The translations under genes were made by a program, and so were the position numbers. A stretch of 64,000 nt of DNA from CAWGJF01 sp963822905 (GTDB lineage: Bacteria > Bacteroidota > Ignavibacteria > Ignavibacteriales > Ignavibacteriaceae): contig CAWGJF010000007.1 of the NCBI GenBank assembly GCA_963822905.1, positions 1-64,000 of the forward strand. Direction: 5' to 3'. The notes under the pieces were generated by a model. That model worked only from the letters and a program-made list of their open reading frames with translations, did not search any database and was not told the origin of the DNA. Below, one piece after another: positions 8,002 to 18,000 of this stretch. Position 1 is the stretch's first letter, and each line of letters opens with the position of its first letter.

Positions 8002-9555
8002 ATGCTGCAAAAATTTTACTTAATTGTAGCTGTCATTTCCTTTTTGTTTTTCCCCCTCCTTTTTGGACAAACCACTTACTATGTTTCTGAAAATGGAAAT
8101 GATACGCATGATGGTTTAACACCTCAAACTGCTTTTGAAACTCTTCAGCACGCTGCAGATATAGTCTCTGCCGGTGATTCGGTTCTTGTACTGGCAGGCA
8201 ATTATACAGGATTTGATTTAAGGACAAATGGAAGCCAATCTTCCCCGATAGTATTTAGAGCAATTGAAAATAATGTTGCCGTTATTCATCACAACCCGGT
8301 TACTAATGACGGAATTAATATAGAGAACGCAGACTGGATTGTTATTGATGGCTTTAAAGTAATTAACCAGCCAAAAGCAGGAATAAGAATTGCTGTTTCT
8401 GATTTTGTAATCATCAAAAATAACTATTGTACCGGAAACGGGTACTGGGGAATATTCACAGGTTTTACAGACAATATATTAATTGAAAATAATATTTGTT
8501 CTAAAAGTGTTCAGCAGCACGGAATATATGTTTCTAATTCTGGTGACAATCCAATTGTTCGAAATAATATTTGTTTTGGAAATAACGATTGTGGTATTCA
8601 ACTGAATGCCGACCTTTCCCAGGGTGGTGACGGAATAATTACAAATGCAGTTATTGAAAGTAATATCATTTACGAAAACGGCACAAGCGGAGGTTCTGCC
8701 ATAAATCTTGATGGTGTTCAGGATTCAAAAATTTATAACAACCTTCTTTACAATAATCATTCAAGCGGGATCTCACTTTTTATGATAGATGGTGCAGAGG
8801 GATCAAAGAACAACAAGATTTACAATAACACAATTGTTAACCCAACTACCACAAGATGGAATATAAATATTAATTCCGGGTCAACCGGAAATTTTGTTTA
8901 CAATAATATTTTGATAAATCATCACAGCTTTCGTGGAAGCATTACTGTTGATGAAAGCTCCATATCTGGTTTTCAAAGTGATTACAATGTTTTGGAAGAT
9001 CGGTTAAGCCCTGATGGAGACAATACTATTCTTACATTAACACAATGGCAGGGACTCGGTTATGATCTTCATTCAATGCTTGCTGATCCTGACAACCAGG
9101 TTTTCGCTGACACGTCGGCAAGTAATTATCACTTACTCCAAAATTCACAGGCAGTTGATGCTGGTACTTCCCTGGTTTCTGGTGTTGTTACTGTTGATCT
9201 CGATGATATTTCCAGACCACAAGGGAACGGATACGACATTGGATGTTATGAATATTCATCAACAACTGGAATTACTGAAGAAAATATTCCGGAAGAGTTT
9301 CAATTATTCCAGAATTATCCCAACCCTTTTAATCCTGAAACTGTAATTAGCTGGCAATCTCCCGTTGCCGGAAAAAATGTTTTAAAAGTATTTAATATCC
9401 TCGGGAACGAAATTGCAACACTTGTTAATAAAGAAATGCCTTCGGGAAAATATGAAATTAAATTCGACGGATCAGAACTCCCAAGCGGCATTTACCTGAT
9501 AAGGTTACAGGTAGATTCATTTGTGCAAACAAAGAAAATGTCATTGATAAAATGA
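8002..9555 (+). CDS. T9SS cargo: right-handed parallel beta-helix protein
   Basis: Signal peptide at about 1-22, then a DUF1565/NosD-like opening (YYVSENGNDTHDGLTPQTAF; DSVLVLAGNYTGFDLRTNG) and successive beta-helix coils rich in N-x-I and I-x-N-N turns (about 60-330). A linker region contains the DAGTSLVSGV and RPQGNGYDIGCYEY motifs usual before the C-terminus of such proteins. The T9SS sorting domain (about 432-517) has QNYPNPFNPETVI and ends KKMSLIK. The fold is shared by polysaccharide lyases, epimerases and NosD. No lyase catalytic set can be assigned, so the substrate is unknown; cell-surface polysaccharide binding or cleavage is an inference. It starts an apparent four-protein cargo block, with 10 bp to the next start codon. 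Confidence 0.85.
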   Translation: MLQKFYLIVAVISFLFFPLLFGQTTYYVSENGNDTHDGLTPQTAFETLQHAADIVSAGDSVLVLAGNYTGFDLRTNGSQSSPIVFRAIENNVAVIHHNPVTNDGINIENADWIVIDGFKVINQPKAGIRIAVSDFVIIKNNYCTGNGYWGIFTGFTDNILIENNICSKSVQQHGIYVSNSGDNPIVRNNICFGNNDCGIQLNADLSQGGDGIITNAVIESNIIYENGTSGGSAINLDGVQDSKIYNNLLYNNHSSGISLFMIDGAEGSKNNKIYNNTIVNPTTTRWNININSGSTGNFVYNNILINHHSFRGSITVDESSISGFQSDYNVLEDRLSPDGDNTILTLTQWQGLGYDLHSMLADPDNQVFADTSASNYHLLQNSQAVDAGTSLVSGVVTVDLDDISRPQGNGYDIGCYEYSSTTGITEENIPEEFQLFQNYPNPFNPETVISWQSPVAGKNVLKVFNILGNEIATLVNKEMPSGKYEIKFDGSELPSGIYLIRLQVDSFVQTKKMSLIK

Positions 9556-9565
9556 TGGAGTGATA

Positions 9566-11098
9566 ATGAAAAAATTTATGGTATGTAATACTTTCATTTT
9601 TTTAATTCTTAGTATAGCTACTGTAAAAGCGAATAATATAATTGTATCTAATTCAACTGAGTTGCAAAATGCGATAAATAATGTCCAGGGAGGCGATACA
9701 ATCAGTCTTCACACTGGAAATTATGCTAACCTGGTTATTTCAGGAAATAATAAAAATTCGTTTGTATTGATTCAGGCTTATCCCGGAGATACTCCTGAGT
9801 TTTTAAGCATTGATATTCATAACAGCAGCTACTGGAAATTGCACGGTCTTCAAATTAAACCAAGATTTGCAAATGGTGCAGATGGATCCGAAGCTGTTAA
9901 CCTGGATGGCAATCATCTTACTATTGAAAACTGTATTATTAATTATGCTGATGATTTTTCCGGCTGGACTTCCACTGATTGGGTTGAAAAAACTGGAAAC
10001 GGAATAATTATGGATGGAACTAATATCAGTGTTATCAATAACACACTCACAGCAATTGATCACGGTGTTGCCTGTAATTCGTCTAATTCATTAGTCTCAC
10101 ACAATCTTATTGCTAATTTCAGAGGCGATGGAATTCGCGGTTTAGGGAATGATGACAGATATGAATATAACACAATTAAGAATTCTTATGATGTTGATGA
10201 TAATCACGATGATGGGTTTCAATCCTGGTCTTATGGAAACGGCGGAGTTGGAACAGATACAGTAAAAAATGTTACAATCATAGGAAACACAATCATAAAT
10301 TTTGAGGATCCAAATCAACCTTTCAGAGGAAATCTTCAAGGCATCGGATTATTTGATGGTATGTTTGAGAACTGGATAGTTGAAAACAATTTAGTCATTG
10401 TCGATCACTGGCATGGAATATCATTCTACGGCGCAATCAATTGTAAAATAATTAATAATACAGTACTGGATAATGATAACGCTCCCGAACCGGATCCATG
10501 GATAATGGTTAACGATCATAAAAACGGTACGCCGTCATCTGGAGTAATTGTTCGTAATAATATTGCAACCGATTACTCGCTTACCGGCGGATATACAGAT
10601 GACCATAATGTAGAAATCACAATGAACAATGCTTCGATATATTTTATAAATCCATCTGGAGGTAGTGGTGATTATCATCTGCATGTTACAAGTCCAGCAG
10701 TTGATGCGGGCAGCGGTGATAATGCACCAGGTCTTGATAAAGATGGTATTACTCGTCCACAAGGGAATGGCTGGGACTTAGGTGCTTATGAATATTCAAT
10801 TTCTTCATCTGTTTCAACTTCAGAACAAACTCCAAATGAATTTGCACTATTTCAAAATTATCCAAACCCATTCAATCCAACTACCAGAATTCGGTATGAA
10901 GTAAGCAATATGCAATTTGTAACCTTAAAAGTTTTTGATGTTTTGGGAAATGAAGTTGCAACTTTATTTGATGAGGAAAAACCGGCTGGAAAATATGAAA
11001 CCAAATTTGATGCATCAAACTTATCGAGTGGAGTTTACTTTTACACTCTTTATTCCACCTATTTTACACAGACAAAAAAATTAGTTTTAATAAAATAA
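9566..11098 (+). CDS. T9SS cargo: beta-helix protein, PL6/chondroitinase B-like
   Basis: The start is set at ATG 9566 rather than GTG 9560 because GATGGAG lies just upstream and a good signal peptide (MKKFMVCNTFIFLILSIATV) begins there. The opening (VSNSTELQNAINNVQGGDTI; ISLHTGNYANLVISG) resembles PL6/chondroitinase-B-type beta-helix proteins, followed by beta-helix coils (about 50-400) with HGVACNSSN and HWHGISFYGAINC turns. RPQGNGWDLGAYEYS leads to a T9SS sorting domain (QNYPNPFNPTTRI ... LVLIK). Paralogous in design to the preceding gene. Secreted polysaccharide degradation is plausible from the fold. The PL6 catalytic Lys/Arg pair was not verified, so activity is unproven. Confidence 0.83.
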   Translation: MKKFMVCNTFIFLILSIATVKANNIIVSNSTELQNAINNVQGGDTISLHTGNYANLVISGNNKNSFVLIQAYPGDTPEFLSIDIHNSSYWKLHGLQIKPRFANGADGSEAVNLDGNHLTIENCIINYADDFSGWTSTDWVEKTGNGIIMDGTNISVINNTLTAIDHGVACNSSNSLVSHNLIANFRGDGIRGLGNDDRYEYNTIKNSYDVDDNHDDGFQSWSYGNGGVGTDTVKNVTIIGNTIINFEDPNQPFRGNLQGIGLFDGMFENWIVENNLVIVDHWHGISFYGAINCKIINNTVLDNDNAPEPDPWIMVNDHKNGTPSSGVIVRNNIATDYSLTGGYTDDHNVEITMNNASIYFINPSGGSGDYHLHVTSPAVDAGSGDNAPGLDKDGITRPQGNGWDLGAYEYSISSSVSTSEQTPNEFALFQNYPNPFNPTTRIRYEVSNMQFVTLKVFDVLGNEVATLFDEEKPAGKYETKFDASNLSSGVYFYTLYSTYFTQTKKLVLIK

Positions 11099-11116
11099 AC
11101 TTATGATTAAATCTTT

Positions 11117-13033
11117 ATGAAAAAATTTATACTTCTTGCTGTTTTAATTGTTAGTGTATTAAATGCACAAACACCTGATAAATTGAAAATAGGTACTAAT
11201 ATTTCCGGTATTTCGGATTGGATGACAGAGATGCCTTTTGTAGATGTTATGCACCAATGCCGGACCTGGATGACCAAGAATAGCGTATGGGTCCAAGGTG
11301 GGCAAAACCAATGGGACACCGGACTAATTGATAGTATTCCTAAGGATGAAAACGGTTACCCATTGCATCTTCCTTATTTTGTAGAAGGAGCAGAAACACT
11401 TCAAACTGTACATACAATTTGGGCTGCACTTTCAGGCTGGCCCGAAGGCAACTATACTTTGTTATATGATGGTGATGGTGATTTTGAATATTTTGGAGAC
11501 CTATCAGAAATCAGTAGTGAACCCGGAAGAATTGTACTTAATTTTATCAGACCAACTACAGGGGAAGGTGTGTTTGGACTAACAATAGCTAGATCGGATA
11601 GCAGCAACCACGTAAGAAACATAAGACTTCTTATGCCCGGCACCGAAGAAACCTATCAAACTATGCCTTATTATGAAGAGTGGTTTAATAAGTTGCAATC
11701 TTTTAAAATGATTCGTTTTATGGATTGGGGAAGTTCTAATAATTGGGGGCATAATTCTGCCTGGGAATGTTATGATGAAGATTCCGATTCAATTAAAGTG
11801 CCTTGGAGTCAAAGAGCTAAATTAAACGATTACACCTGGGCGACTAATAAAGGTGTTCCTTACGAAACGATGATTGATGTCTGTAACAAGTTACATACCG
11901 ATATGTGGATTTGTGTACCTTATATTGCAGATGATGATTACATACATCAGCTTGCACTTCTTATTAAAAATAATTTAAATCCCTCGCTCAAAATTTATGT
12001 TGAATACAGTAATGAAATCTGGAACTGGATGTTTGGGCAAACACAATGGCTTAATAAATTCGGATGCGAAAAAAGAGGAATGCTGTGGCCTGAGGGAATT
12101 GTTTCGTATGTGCAAAATTGTATGGACAAATTTAGTGAAGTTTTTAGTGATGATATGAGCAGGATAGTTCGCGTAGTTGGAGTTCAGGCTGCCTGGCTTG
12201 ATGTAAGCCAACGAATCGTTTTTAATATGCGTTCCGGCAGTTTTGATGCTTTTGCACCTGCAGCATATTTCGGTTTAAGTGAATCCGCAGATTCTGTACT
12301 GGATAGTCTGGGAGCAGATGCAACAGTTCAGGATATTGTAACATTTGTGCGTGCTGATCGTGTTACCAGGGAAGAAAAATGGCTAAGCGATCAAAAAAAC
12401 GGAATAGCTGATTCGCTTAATATTCCTATGATCTATTATGAAGGTGGACAACACATTACTCCAACTCCTTTTGGAGAAGAACCTACATATGCTCAAGCTT
12501 TGCTTGACATTCAAAGAGATACAGCAATGTATAATTTATATACCGAATGGTTCCGGTTTTTAGAAACTCTAACCACACCCGTGGAAGAAACTCTTTTTGG
12601 TAATTTTTCTTTTATCGGTTCAAGAAGTGCAAGGTATGGAAGTTGGGGAATTCTTGAAACAGTTACTCAGGATACAAATATAATACCGGCACCAAAATAC
12701 AGCGCTATAATTAATTATATTAATTCAAATATGGTTGATGTTAAACGATTTCCGGTAAATAAGTTAATCACCAACTATAAACTTGAACAGAATTATCCCA
12801 ATCCTTTTAATCCTATAACCAGTATTCAATATGCAGTAAGCAGTATGCAATTCGTTTCATTAAAAGTTTACGATATTTTAGGTAATGAAATTGCAACTCT
12901 TGTAAATGAAGAAAAATCTACTGGAGAGTATGAAGTCGAATTCAATGGAATTAATTTTCCAAGTGGAATATATTTTTATAAACTGCAGACTGGAAGTTTT
13001 GTGCAAATAAGAAAAATGGTTTTACTTAAGTGA
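11117..13033 (+). CDS. T9SS cargo: glycoside-hydrolase-like (TIM-barrel type) protein
   Basis: Signal peptide at about 1-17 (MKKFILLAVLIVSVLNA). The body (about 20-545) has features of a clan GH-A glycosidase: an Asn-Glu pair in YVEYSNEIWNW (E300, possible acid/base) and a later Glu in MIYYEGGQH (E442, possible nucleophile), 142 residues apart. An Asp-rich stretch YDGDGDFEYFGD near residue 115 suggests a preceding beta-sandwich. Similar proteins are usually labelled only 'cellulose-binding' or hypothetical. The C-terminus is a T9SS sorting domain (QNYPNPFNPITSI ... MVLLK). It lies 18 bp after the beta-helix gene, so the block 8002-13033 is probably one transcript. Substrate unknown; the glycosidase assignment is by motif only. 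Confidence 0.75.
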   Translation: MKKFILLAVLIVSVLNAQTPDKLKIGTNISGISDWMTEMPFVDVMHQCRTWMTKNSVWVQGGQNQWDTGLIDSIPKDENGYPLHLPYFVEGAETLQTVHTIWAALSGWPEGNYTLLYDGDGDFEYFGDLSEISSEPGRIVLNFIRPTTGEGVFGLTIARSDSSNHVRNIRLLMPGTEETYQTMPYYEEWFNKLQSFKMIRFMDWGSSNNWGHNSAWECYDEDSDSIKVPWSQRAKLNDYTWATNKGVPYETMIDVCNKLHTDMWICVPYIADDDYIHQLALLIKNNLNPSLKIYVEYSNEIWNWMFGQTQWLNKFGCEKRGMLWPEGIVSYVQNCMDKFSEVFSDDMSRIVRVVGVQAAWLDVSQRIVFNMRSGSFDAFAPAAYFGLSESADSVLDSLGADATVQDIVTFVRADRVTREEKWLSDQKNGIADSLNIPMIYYEGGQHITPTPFGEEPTYAQALLDIQRDTAMYNLYTEWFRFLETLTTPVEETLFGNFSFIGSRSARYGSWGILETVTQDTNIIPAPKYSAIINYINSNMVDVKRFPVNKLITNYKLEQNYPNPFNPITSIQYAVSSMQFVSLKVYDILGNEIATLVNEEKSTGEYEVEFNGINFPSGIYFYKLQTGSFVQIRKMVLLK

Positions 13034-13058
13034 TTAACTTATGCTTGTTAATGATTTC

Positions 13059-13088
13059 AAAGGTGATTTTTGATAATCACCTTTTCTT
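13059..13088 (+). terminator. Intrinsic terminator after the cargo block
   Basis: AAAGGTGATT (13059-13068) pairs with AATCACCTTT (13075-13084) around a 6-base loop, followed by TTCTTGT, 26 bp after the stop codon of the glycosidase-like gene. Confidence 0.7.
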
Positions 13089-13139
13089 GTAATGGTTGCC
13101 AGCAATACTTATCCCGATAATTATTTCTTGTTTATTTAG

Positions 13140-13300
13140 AATTTATCATTTGCTGAAAACCCTGATGATTGTCTAATTCAACTCGAAATCGCAGATATCC
13201 ATCAAAATTTCAATAAAAAACACCCAATACATTTAAACAAGCCAAAGAATCATTCGATAGTGATATTGGTACTGTTACTATCTCAGTTGATGAATTTTAA
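13140..13300 (+). pseudogene. Possible decayed coding fragment in the intergenic gap
   Basis: Between the terminator and the next gene, the + strand reads AENPDDCLIQLEIADIHQ in one frame and, after one frame change near 13235, AKESFDSDIGTVTISVDEF followed by TAA. Composition looks protein-like in both halves. The family is not recognised, there is no start codon or RBS, and it may be chance. Nothing else is seen in 13089-13321. Confidence 0.2.
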
Positions 13301-13321
13301 GTACAATAAAAAATACGAATA

Positions 13322-14152
13322 ATGAAAAAAGTATTAATTATTATTCTCCTGGTAACCTTCCCAATTATCTGCCAGAATTATGTAAATATCAAGTATACAA
13401 ATGAAACGTACAAATATGCACAATTAGATGATGTATCCGAGATAACTTTTGACGCTGGCGGAACTAAGATGACTGTAACGCTTGACGGATCATCAACCAT
13501 AGAAGATTTGGCTTCGATTATAGAAATGACATTCGATGCTGGTATTCTTGGCGAGGGAAGTCCACTCCCTGTAGAACTGGTTAGTTTTAGTGCGGGGGTT
13601 ATTGAAAATTCAAAGCAGGTAAAATTATCTTGGACTACCGCAACTGAAGTAGACAATTATGGATTCCAGGTTGAACATAAAACTTCAAATAAAGGAAGCT
13701 TTGAAAAGATTGGTTTTGTAGATGGTCATGGCAACAGCAATTCCCCAAAAAATTATTTCTATATTGATGACTTTTCTTTTTTGGCAGATAAAGTAATGAA
13801 TAGATCGATAGAATACAGACTTAAACAAATCGATTCCGATGGCTCGTTCACTTACAGCAATGTTATTTCTATTGAACTTGGAATTCCAAATCAATATGAG
13901 TTAAAACAAAATTATCCTAATCCTTTTAACCCAACAACAAATATTGATTACAAATTACCAGTTGATGGTTTTGTGACAATGAATGTATATAATTTGCTTG
14001 GTGAGCTAGTTACTACCTTAGTAAATGAAAACAAAACTGCCGGTGTATATTCAATTGAATTTAACGGAAATAATCTACCCAGTGGTATTTATTTCTGTAT
14101 GCTCAATGCCGGAGATTATTCGGCGTTAATAAAAATGTCAATGATAAAATAA
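13322..14152 (+). CDS. Small T9SS cargo protein with FN3-like module
   Basis: Signal peptide (about 1-17), then a short region (20-80) with two ITFDAGG/MTFDAG-like motifs, typical of small secreted proteins of unknown function in this group. An LPVELVSFSAG motif opens an FN3-like module (about 85-180: VKLSWTTATEVDNYGFQVE, then EYRLKQIDSDGSFTYS). The last 90 residues are a T9SS sorting domain (QNYPNPFNPTTNI ... MSMIK). The LPVELVSF...TATE module is very common just before Bacteroidota sorting domains. Nineteen bases separate it from the next gene, which carries an SD, so they are probably co-transcribed. No enzymatic role is visible. Confidence 0.8.
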   Translation: MKKVLIIILLVTFPIICQNYVNIKYTNETYKYAQLDDVSEITFDAGGTKMTVTLDGSSTIEDLASIIEMTFDAGILGEGSPLPVELVSFSAGVIENSKQVKLSWTTATEVDNYGFQVEHKTSNKGSFEKIGFVDGHGNSNSPKNYFYIDDFSFLADKVMNRSIEYRLKQIDSDGSFTYSNVISIELGIPNQYELKQNYPNPFNPTTNIDYKLPVDGFVTMNVYNLLGELVTTLVNENKTAGVYSIEFNGNNLPSGIYFCMLNAGDYSALIKMSMIK

Positions 14153-14171
14153 GTTTCAGAGGAGAATTAAA

Positions 14172-14822
14172 ATGTTGAACAAACTAAAAACCAGTTGTTT
14201 TAACTTTTTTAAAAAACAGATTTCACATAAGAAAATATTAGTGCTTTTTATTTTAGTGCTTTCTTTTAATTTAACTTATGCACAAAAGGCATTAAAAATA
14301 GTTAAAGATGATGGATCAATAACCTACATAAATGCCGGTGCTGTAAACACGATAACTTTTGTTTCCCCCCTGGCCATAGGTGACAGTTATCAGGGAGGTA
14401 TAATATTTTATCTTGATGCTAATGGAGAACACGGGTTAATAGCCGCCACGTCTGATCAAAGCACCGGAATACAATGGGGTAGTTCTTCAACAACCGGCGC
14501 TACGGGAGACAATATTGAAGTAGGTGAGGAGAATACATCCAAAATTGTTGGCAAGCAAGGTAGCGGAAGTTATGCGCCAAAACTTTGCTCTGACCTAAAT
14601 TTAGGCGGCTATTCTGATTGGTACCTTCCTTCAAAATATGAACTTAATTTGGTTTATGAGCAAAAGGCATTGATTGATGGTTTTACCACTAACGGCTACT
14701 ATTGGACTTCAACTGAATACAGTTCAGGTGATGCATGGGAACAGTATTTTTTCGATGGTGGAACAGGACATTATGGTAAGACTAATACGGATGACCGTGT
14801 TCGAGCGATTCGATCTTTTTAA
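14172..14822 (+). CDS. Secreted DUF1566 (Lcl C-terminal domain) protein
   Basis: Preceded by AGAGGAG with good spacing. A basic N-terminus and hydrophobic stretch (ILVLFILVLSFNLTYA) make a signal peptide ending near residue 38. Residues 40-65 repeat the theme of the preceding protein (KIVKDDGSITYINAG, then VNTITF), suggesting a shared N-terminal module. Residues about 70-216 match the DUF1566/Lcl C-terminal pattern: IGDSYQGGIIFYLD, GGYSDWYLPSKYEL, YYWTSTEY, RVRAIRSF. This C-type-lectin-like fold is common in bacterial surface proteins. Unlike its neighbours it has no T9SS sorting domain, so it probably stays periplasmic or uses another route (inference). Confidence 0.75.
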   Translation: MLNKLKTSCFNFFKKQISHKKILVLFILVLSFNLTYAQKALKIVKDDGSITYINAGAVNTITFVSPLAIGDSYQGGIIFYLDANGEHGLIAATSDQSTGIQWGSSSTTGATGDNIEVGEENTSKIVGKQGSGSYAPKLCSDLNLGGYSDWYLPSKYELNLVYEQKALIDGFTTNGYYWTSTEYSSGDAWEQYFFDGGTGHYGKTNTDDRVRAIRSF

Positions 14823-15043
14823 TTACGTTATTTGATCTGATCCAAACAGTACAGCAATACAATAGAAATTGTTTAACTGAATTAAGCGATTTATAGAACG
14901 ACGAAAATCTTTTGTAATCAATTCAAAACAACCACCTTTTCAATTTTAACAATTCTATTACTATATAATGGTAAAAGTTATTCGTAACAAGAATTCTTGC
15001 AACAATTCTTAAAACATCTTCCTTTTATTAACGGACAGTTGAT
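14823..15043. other. Gap between convergent genes, nothing assigned
   Basis: AT-rich sequence between the DUF1566 gene and the terminator of the opposite-strand gene. No credible ORF or RNA was seen; a TATAATGG string near 14964 has no convincing -35 partner. Confidence 0.4.
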
Positions 15044-15071
15044 AAAAAAGGCTCGCAACAATGCGAGCCTT
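15044..15071 (-). terminator. Intrinsic terminator of the 1257-residue cargo gene
   Basis: Read on the - strand: a perfect 10-bp stem (AAGGCTCGCA / TGCGAGCCTT, arms 15062-15071 and 15048-15057) with a 4-base loop followed by a run of Ts (A-run 15044-15049 on the + strand), 27 bp after the stop codon. Confidence 0.88.
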
Positions 15072-15098
15072 ATTCTTGAGGTTATTTTGATTCTGGTT

Positions 15099-18000
15099 TT
15101 ATTTCAACAGCATCATTTTCATAACTTTAATAAAACTATCTGTATGAATTCTATAGAAGTAAACACCACTGGTTACTGAAGCACCAAAATCATTTTTACC
15201 ATCCCATTCAACATTATAAAAACCAGCCTCCTGTCCAGAGTTCACAAGCGTTCTTACTTTTTGTCCTAAGGCATCATAAATTTCCAGATTGACCATCTGA
15301 TTATTTGGTATCTGGTAACTAATCACGGTAGTCGGGTTGAACGGGTTTGGATAGTTTTGCTTCAGATCAAAAGTTAAAGGTAATGAGGTTTTTTCATTGA
15401 TTACACCAACTGGCTGGTCGGAAACATATGCTGTAATCATAAAATCTGCGCTATTGTAAAGTACCCAACCATCAGTATCTGTGTAATAATAACTCCTGTT
15501 ATCAATTGGTGGAGTTATATCACCACAGATACTAGGAGAATAAGGAGTGTTTTGATGCCAATTAATAACTACCCAAAAACCTCCCGATGTAATTTCCGGA
15601 GGATCAGTTCCAGGGACATTTTTTGCCACTGTACTAACAGTGCCAACAGGATTCGATCCCGAAACTGTATAGGGTCCAGCAAGTGTGTCAGTCGGAATCC
15701 CTGAATGATCTGCCAGGATTGTAAAGTCAAAAGCATCTGTTCCGTTAACCTGGGTAACAAGCTTTCTAACATTTGTAGGATAACTGGGAGGAGTAAATAA
15801 AACTCCAAACTTATTATTATCCCAAGTTGTATTTACAATATAGAATCCGTCCCATTGCCCATCATCATAACTAATCGGAACAAGTGCCGGATCACTGCAA
15901 GCATAGTTACCAACAGGTGCACTTCTAGGACCGGTAAGCTGAAAAGTATCAACCTGAATTGTTGCATCAAACTTGTATTCGTACCAGGCAACACAACTTA
16001 CATCATTATCTACTAATGACTGAGTGCCTGAAGGTACGGAAGTTAAAAATTCATCATTCTTGTAAATATTAATTGTTGGAGAAGCTGGAAGAGGGTCGTT
16101 GTTTATCCCCAAAGTCGGATCCGCCCAGTTTAGAACTAATCCATTCCCCTGCTTTTCAACTGTTATGTTTGAAGGTGCTTTTGGGGGAGCTAAAAGCGAA
16201 ACATCAATTCCAACATCACCGAAATATCTTGGGATGAATAAACTATTCATAGTTTGAGGCCACCACCCGTTAAATAAAGCATTTCCTGATTGTCTTGCAA
16301 TAATAAAAGCACCAAGCCCAACTATTTTATCAGTACCAAAAACCTGTAGTTGGTATCCTTCCATAAATCCCATCGGGATTGCAACTTCACCCTGCAAATG
16401 ATCACTTCCATCTGAGAATTCCGCCTGAGCATCAAACAACGTGTCAACAGCATAAGTTGTCAGGTCTCTAAAGAGAACATTTGAACCTCCGGGATGCCAG
16501 TACACCCAGAAGTTGCCTTCCTGAACGAAAGGTAAAATGTCATCGTAAGCATCGTTATTATCATCGTCAAAGTATAATCCGAAACCTTCATTATCATCTA
16601 ATGTAGGATTAAGTAAATCTTCACCTGCCACATAAAGCATATCAGTATTATCATCAAACTTAAAATACATATAAACCGATCCTTGCGGTTGTGGGACTCC
16701 CCCACCATAACCAAGCACATCCGATATATCTACTTTAAATGCGTCATCCCATTCTCCCGGGGATATCACACCATCAATTGTTGGTATAGAACCCTGGGGA
16801 ACATCTAAACTAAAAGTAAAAAGAGAATCATTAACCTGGCCCATTGCTTCATTGGAATACTCACTTTGTCCTGCAGATGTTACAACATTCACCACATAAT
16901 AATAGTCTTTTAGAGGAAGCGCACTTGAATCGTTATAAGAAAGCTGGCTTGAACTTACTGATGAGATTTTTGTGTATGGTCCACCTGTTACAAGACTCCT
17001 GTAAATAAAAACGCTATCAGCAAGTAAACCTTTTGAGGAAAATATGTTTTTTGTTTCAATACTATTATTTAATGGTTCTTTTATACTTAATGTTGTTAGT
17101 GATTTTTTTTCTAATGGATATGGATCTCCCACAGCTTTGGCTTTTTCAATATCTCTTTGCGGATTTGAAAATTCAGAAGGTAACATCCAATTCAATGTTA
17201 TAGCACCAATTTCACTGTTTGTTGCGGTCAGAATTGGAGCTTGAATGATAAAAGGATCTAATGAAAAACTAATCCCTAAAGTTGTGCAACCTTCCAAAAC
17301 AACCACATCTGAAACCGAGCCAAAATTATAACCTGGCTTACCGGCTGTTACTGTATAAGTTCCCGCAGGAACATTTTGTATCAGGTAATTCCCGTCTAAA
17401 TCTGTAACTGCAGTTCTTGTCGTTCCTTCAGCTTTAACAAGAACATCACTATCATCGGAAGTATTAGTCAAATCCACAATACCGCTTATAGCACCTCCAC
17501 CCAGATCAATTTGAGAAAGATAAACTCTGCCGCCATTCCCAAACTCACGTGAATGAACAGCTTTACCGCCTGCTAAAACTTTTGTTCCATCTGGACTAAT
17601 ATCACACGTAACAAATGATCCGGGCGTTGTAACCGAATAAGTCAACTGACCTGTTGCAACATCAAAGACAAGCAGATCGACTCTGTTAGGCTGATTATAA
17701 TCACCCCAGGTGGCAGCAGCTACTACTTTTCCATCATCGGACAGAGCAATATCATCAACTAAATCACCAGCACCACTATAAATCCATTTTGGAGTTCCAT
17801 CACCATAAGTATCGAACGCAATAACCCAGCCATCGAAATTAGATGTATAAAACATTAATGTACCGGCAACTATTGTTTTTCCATCTGCTGAAATTCCGAC
17901 TGATGAAGCCCAGTTTGTAAAACCATCTGTCGGTGGAATTTTGTACTGCCAGATTTGCTCATAGTTACCCGAAGATGAATTGAATACCATAGTTTTTACA

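Noticed and set aside
9560..9568. GTG 9560 as start of the second small beta-helix gene
   Set aside because: It lies on the SD-like GATGGAG; ATG 9566 has correct spacing and begins the signal peptide.
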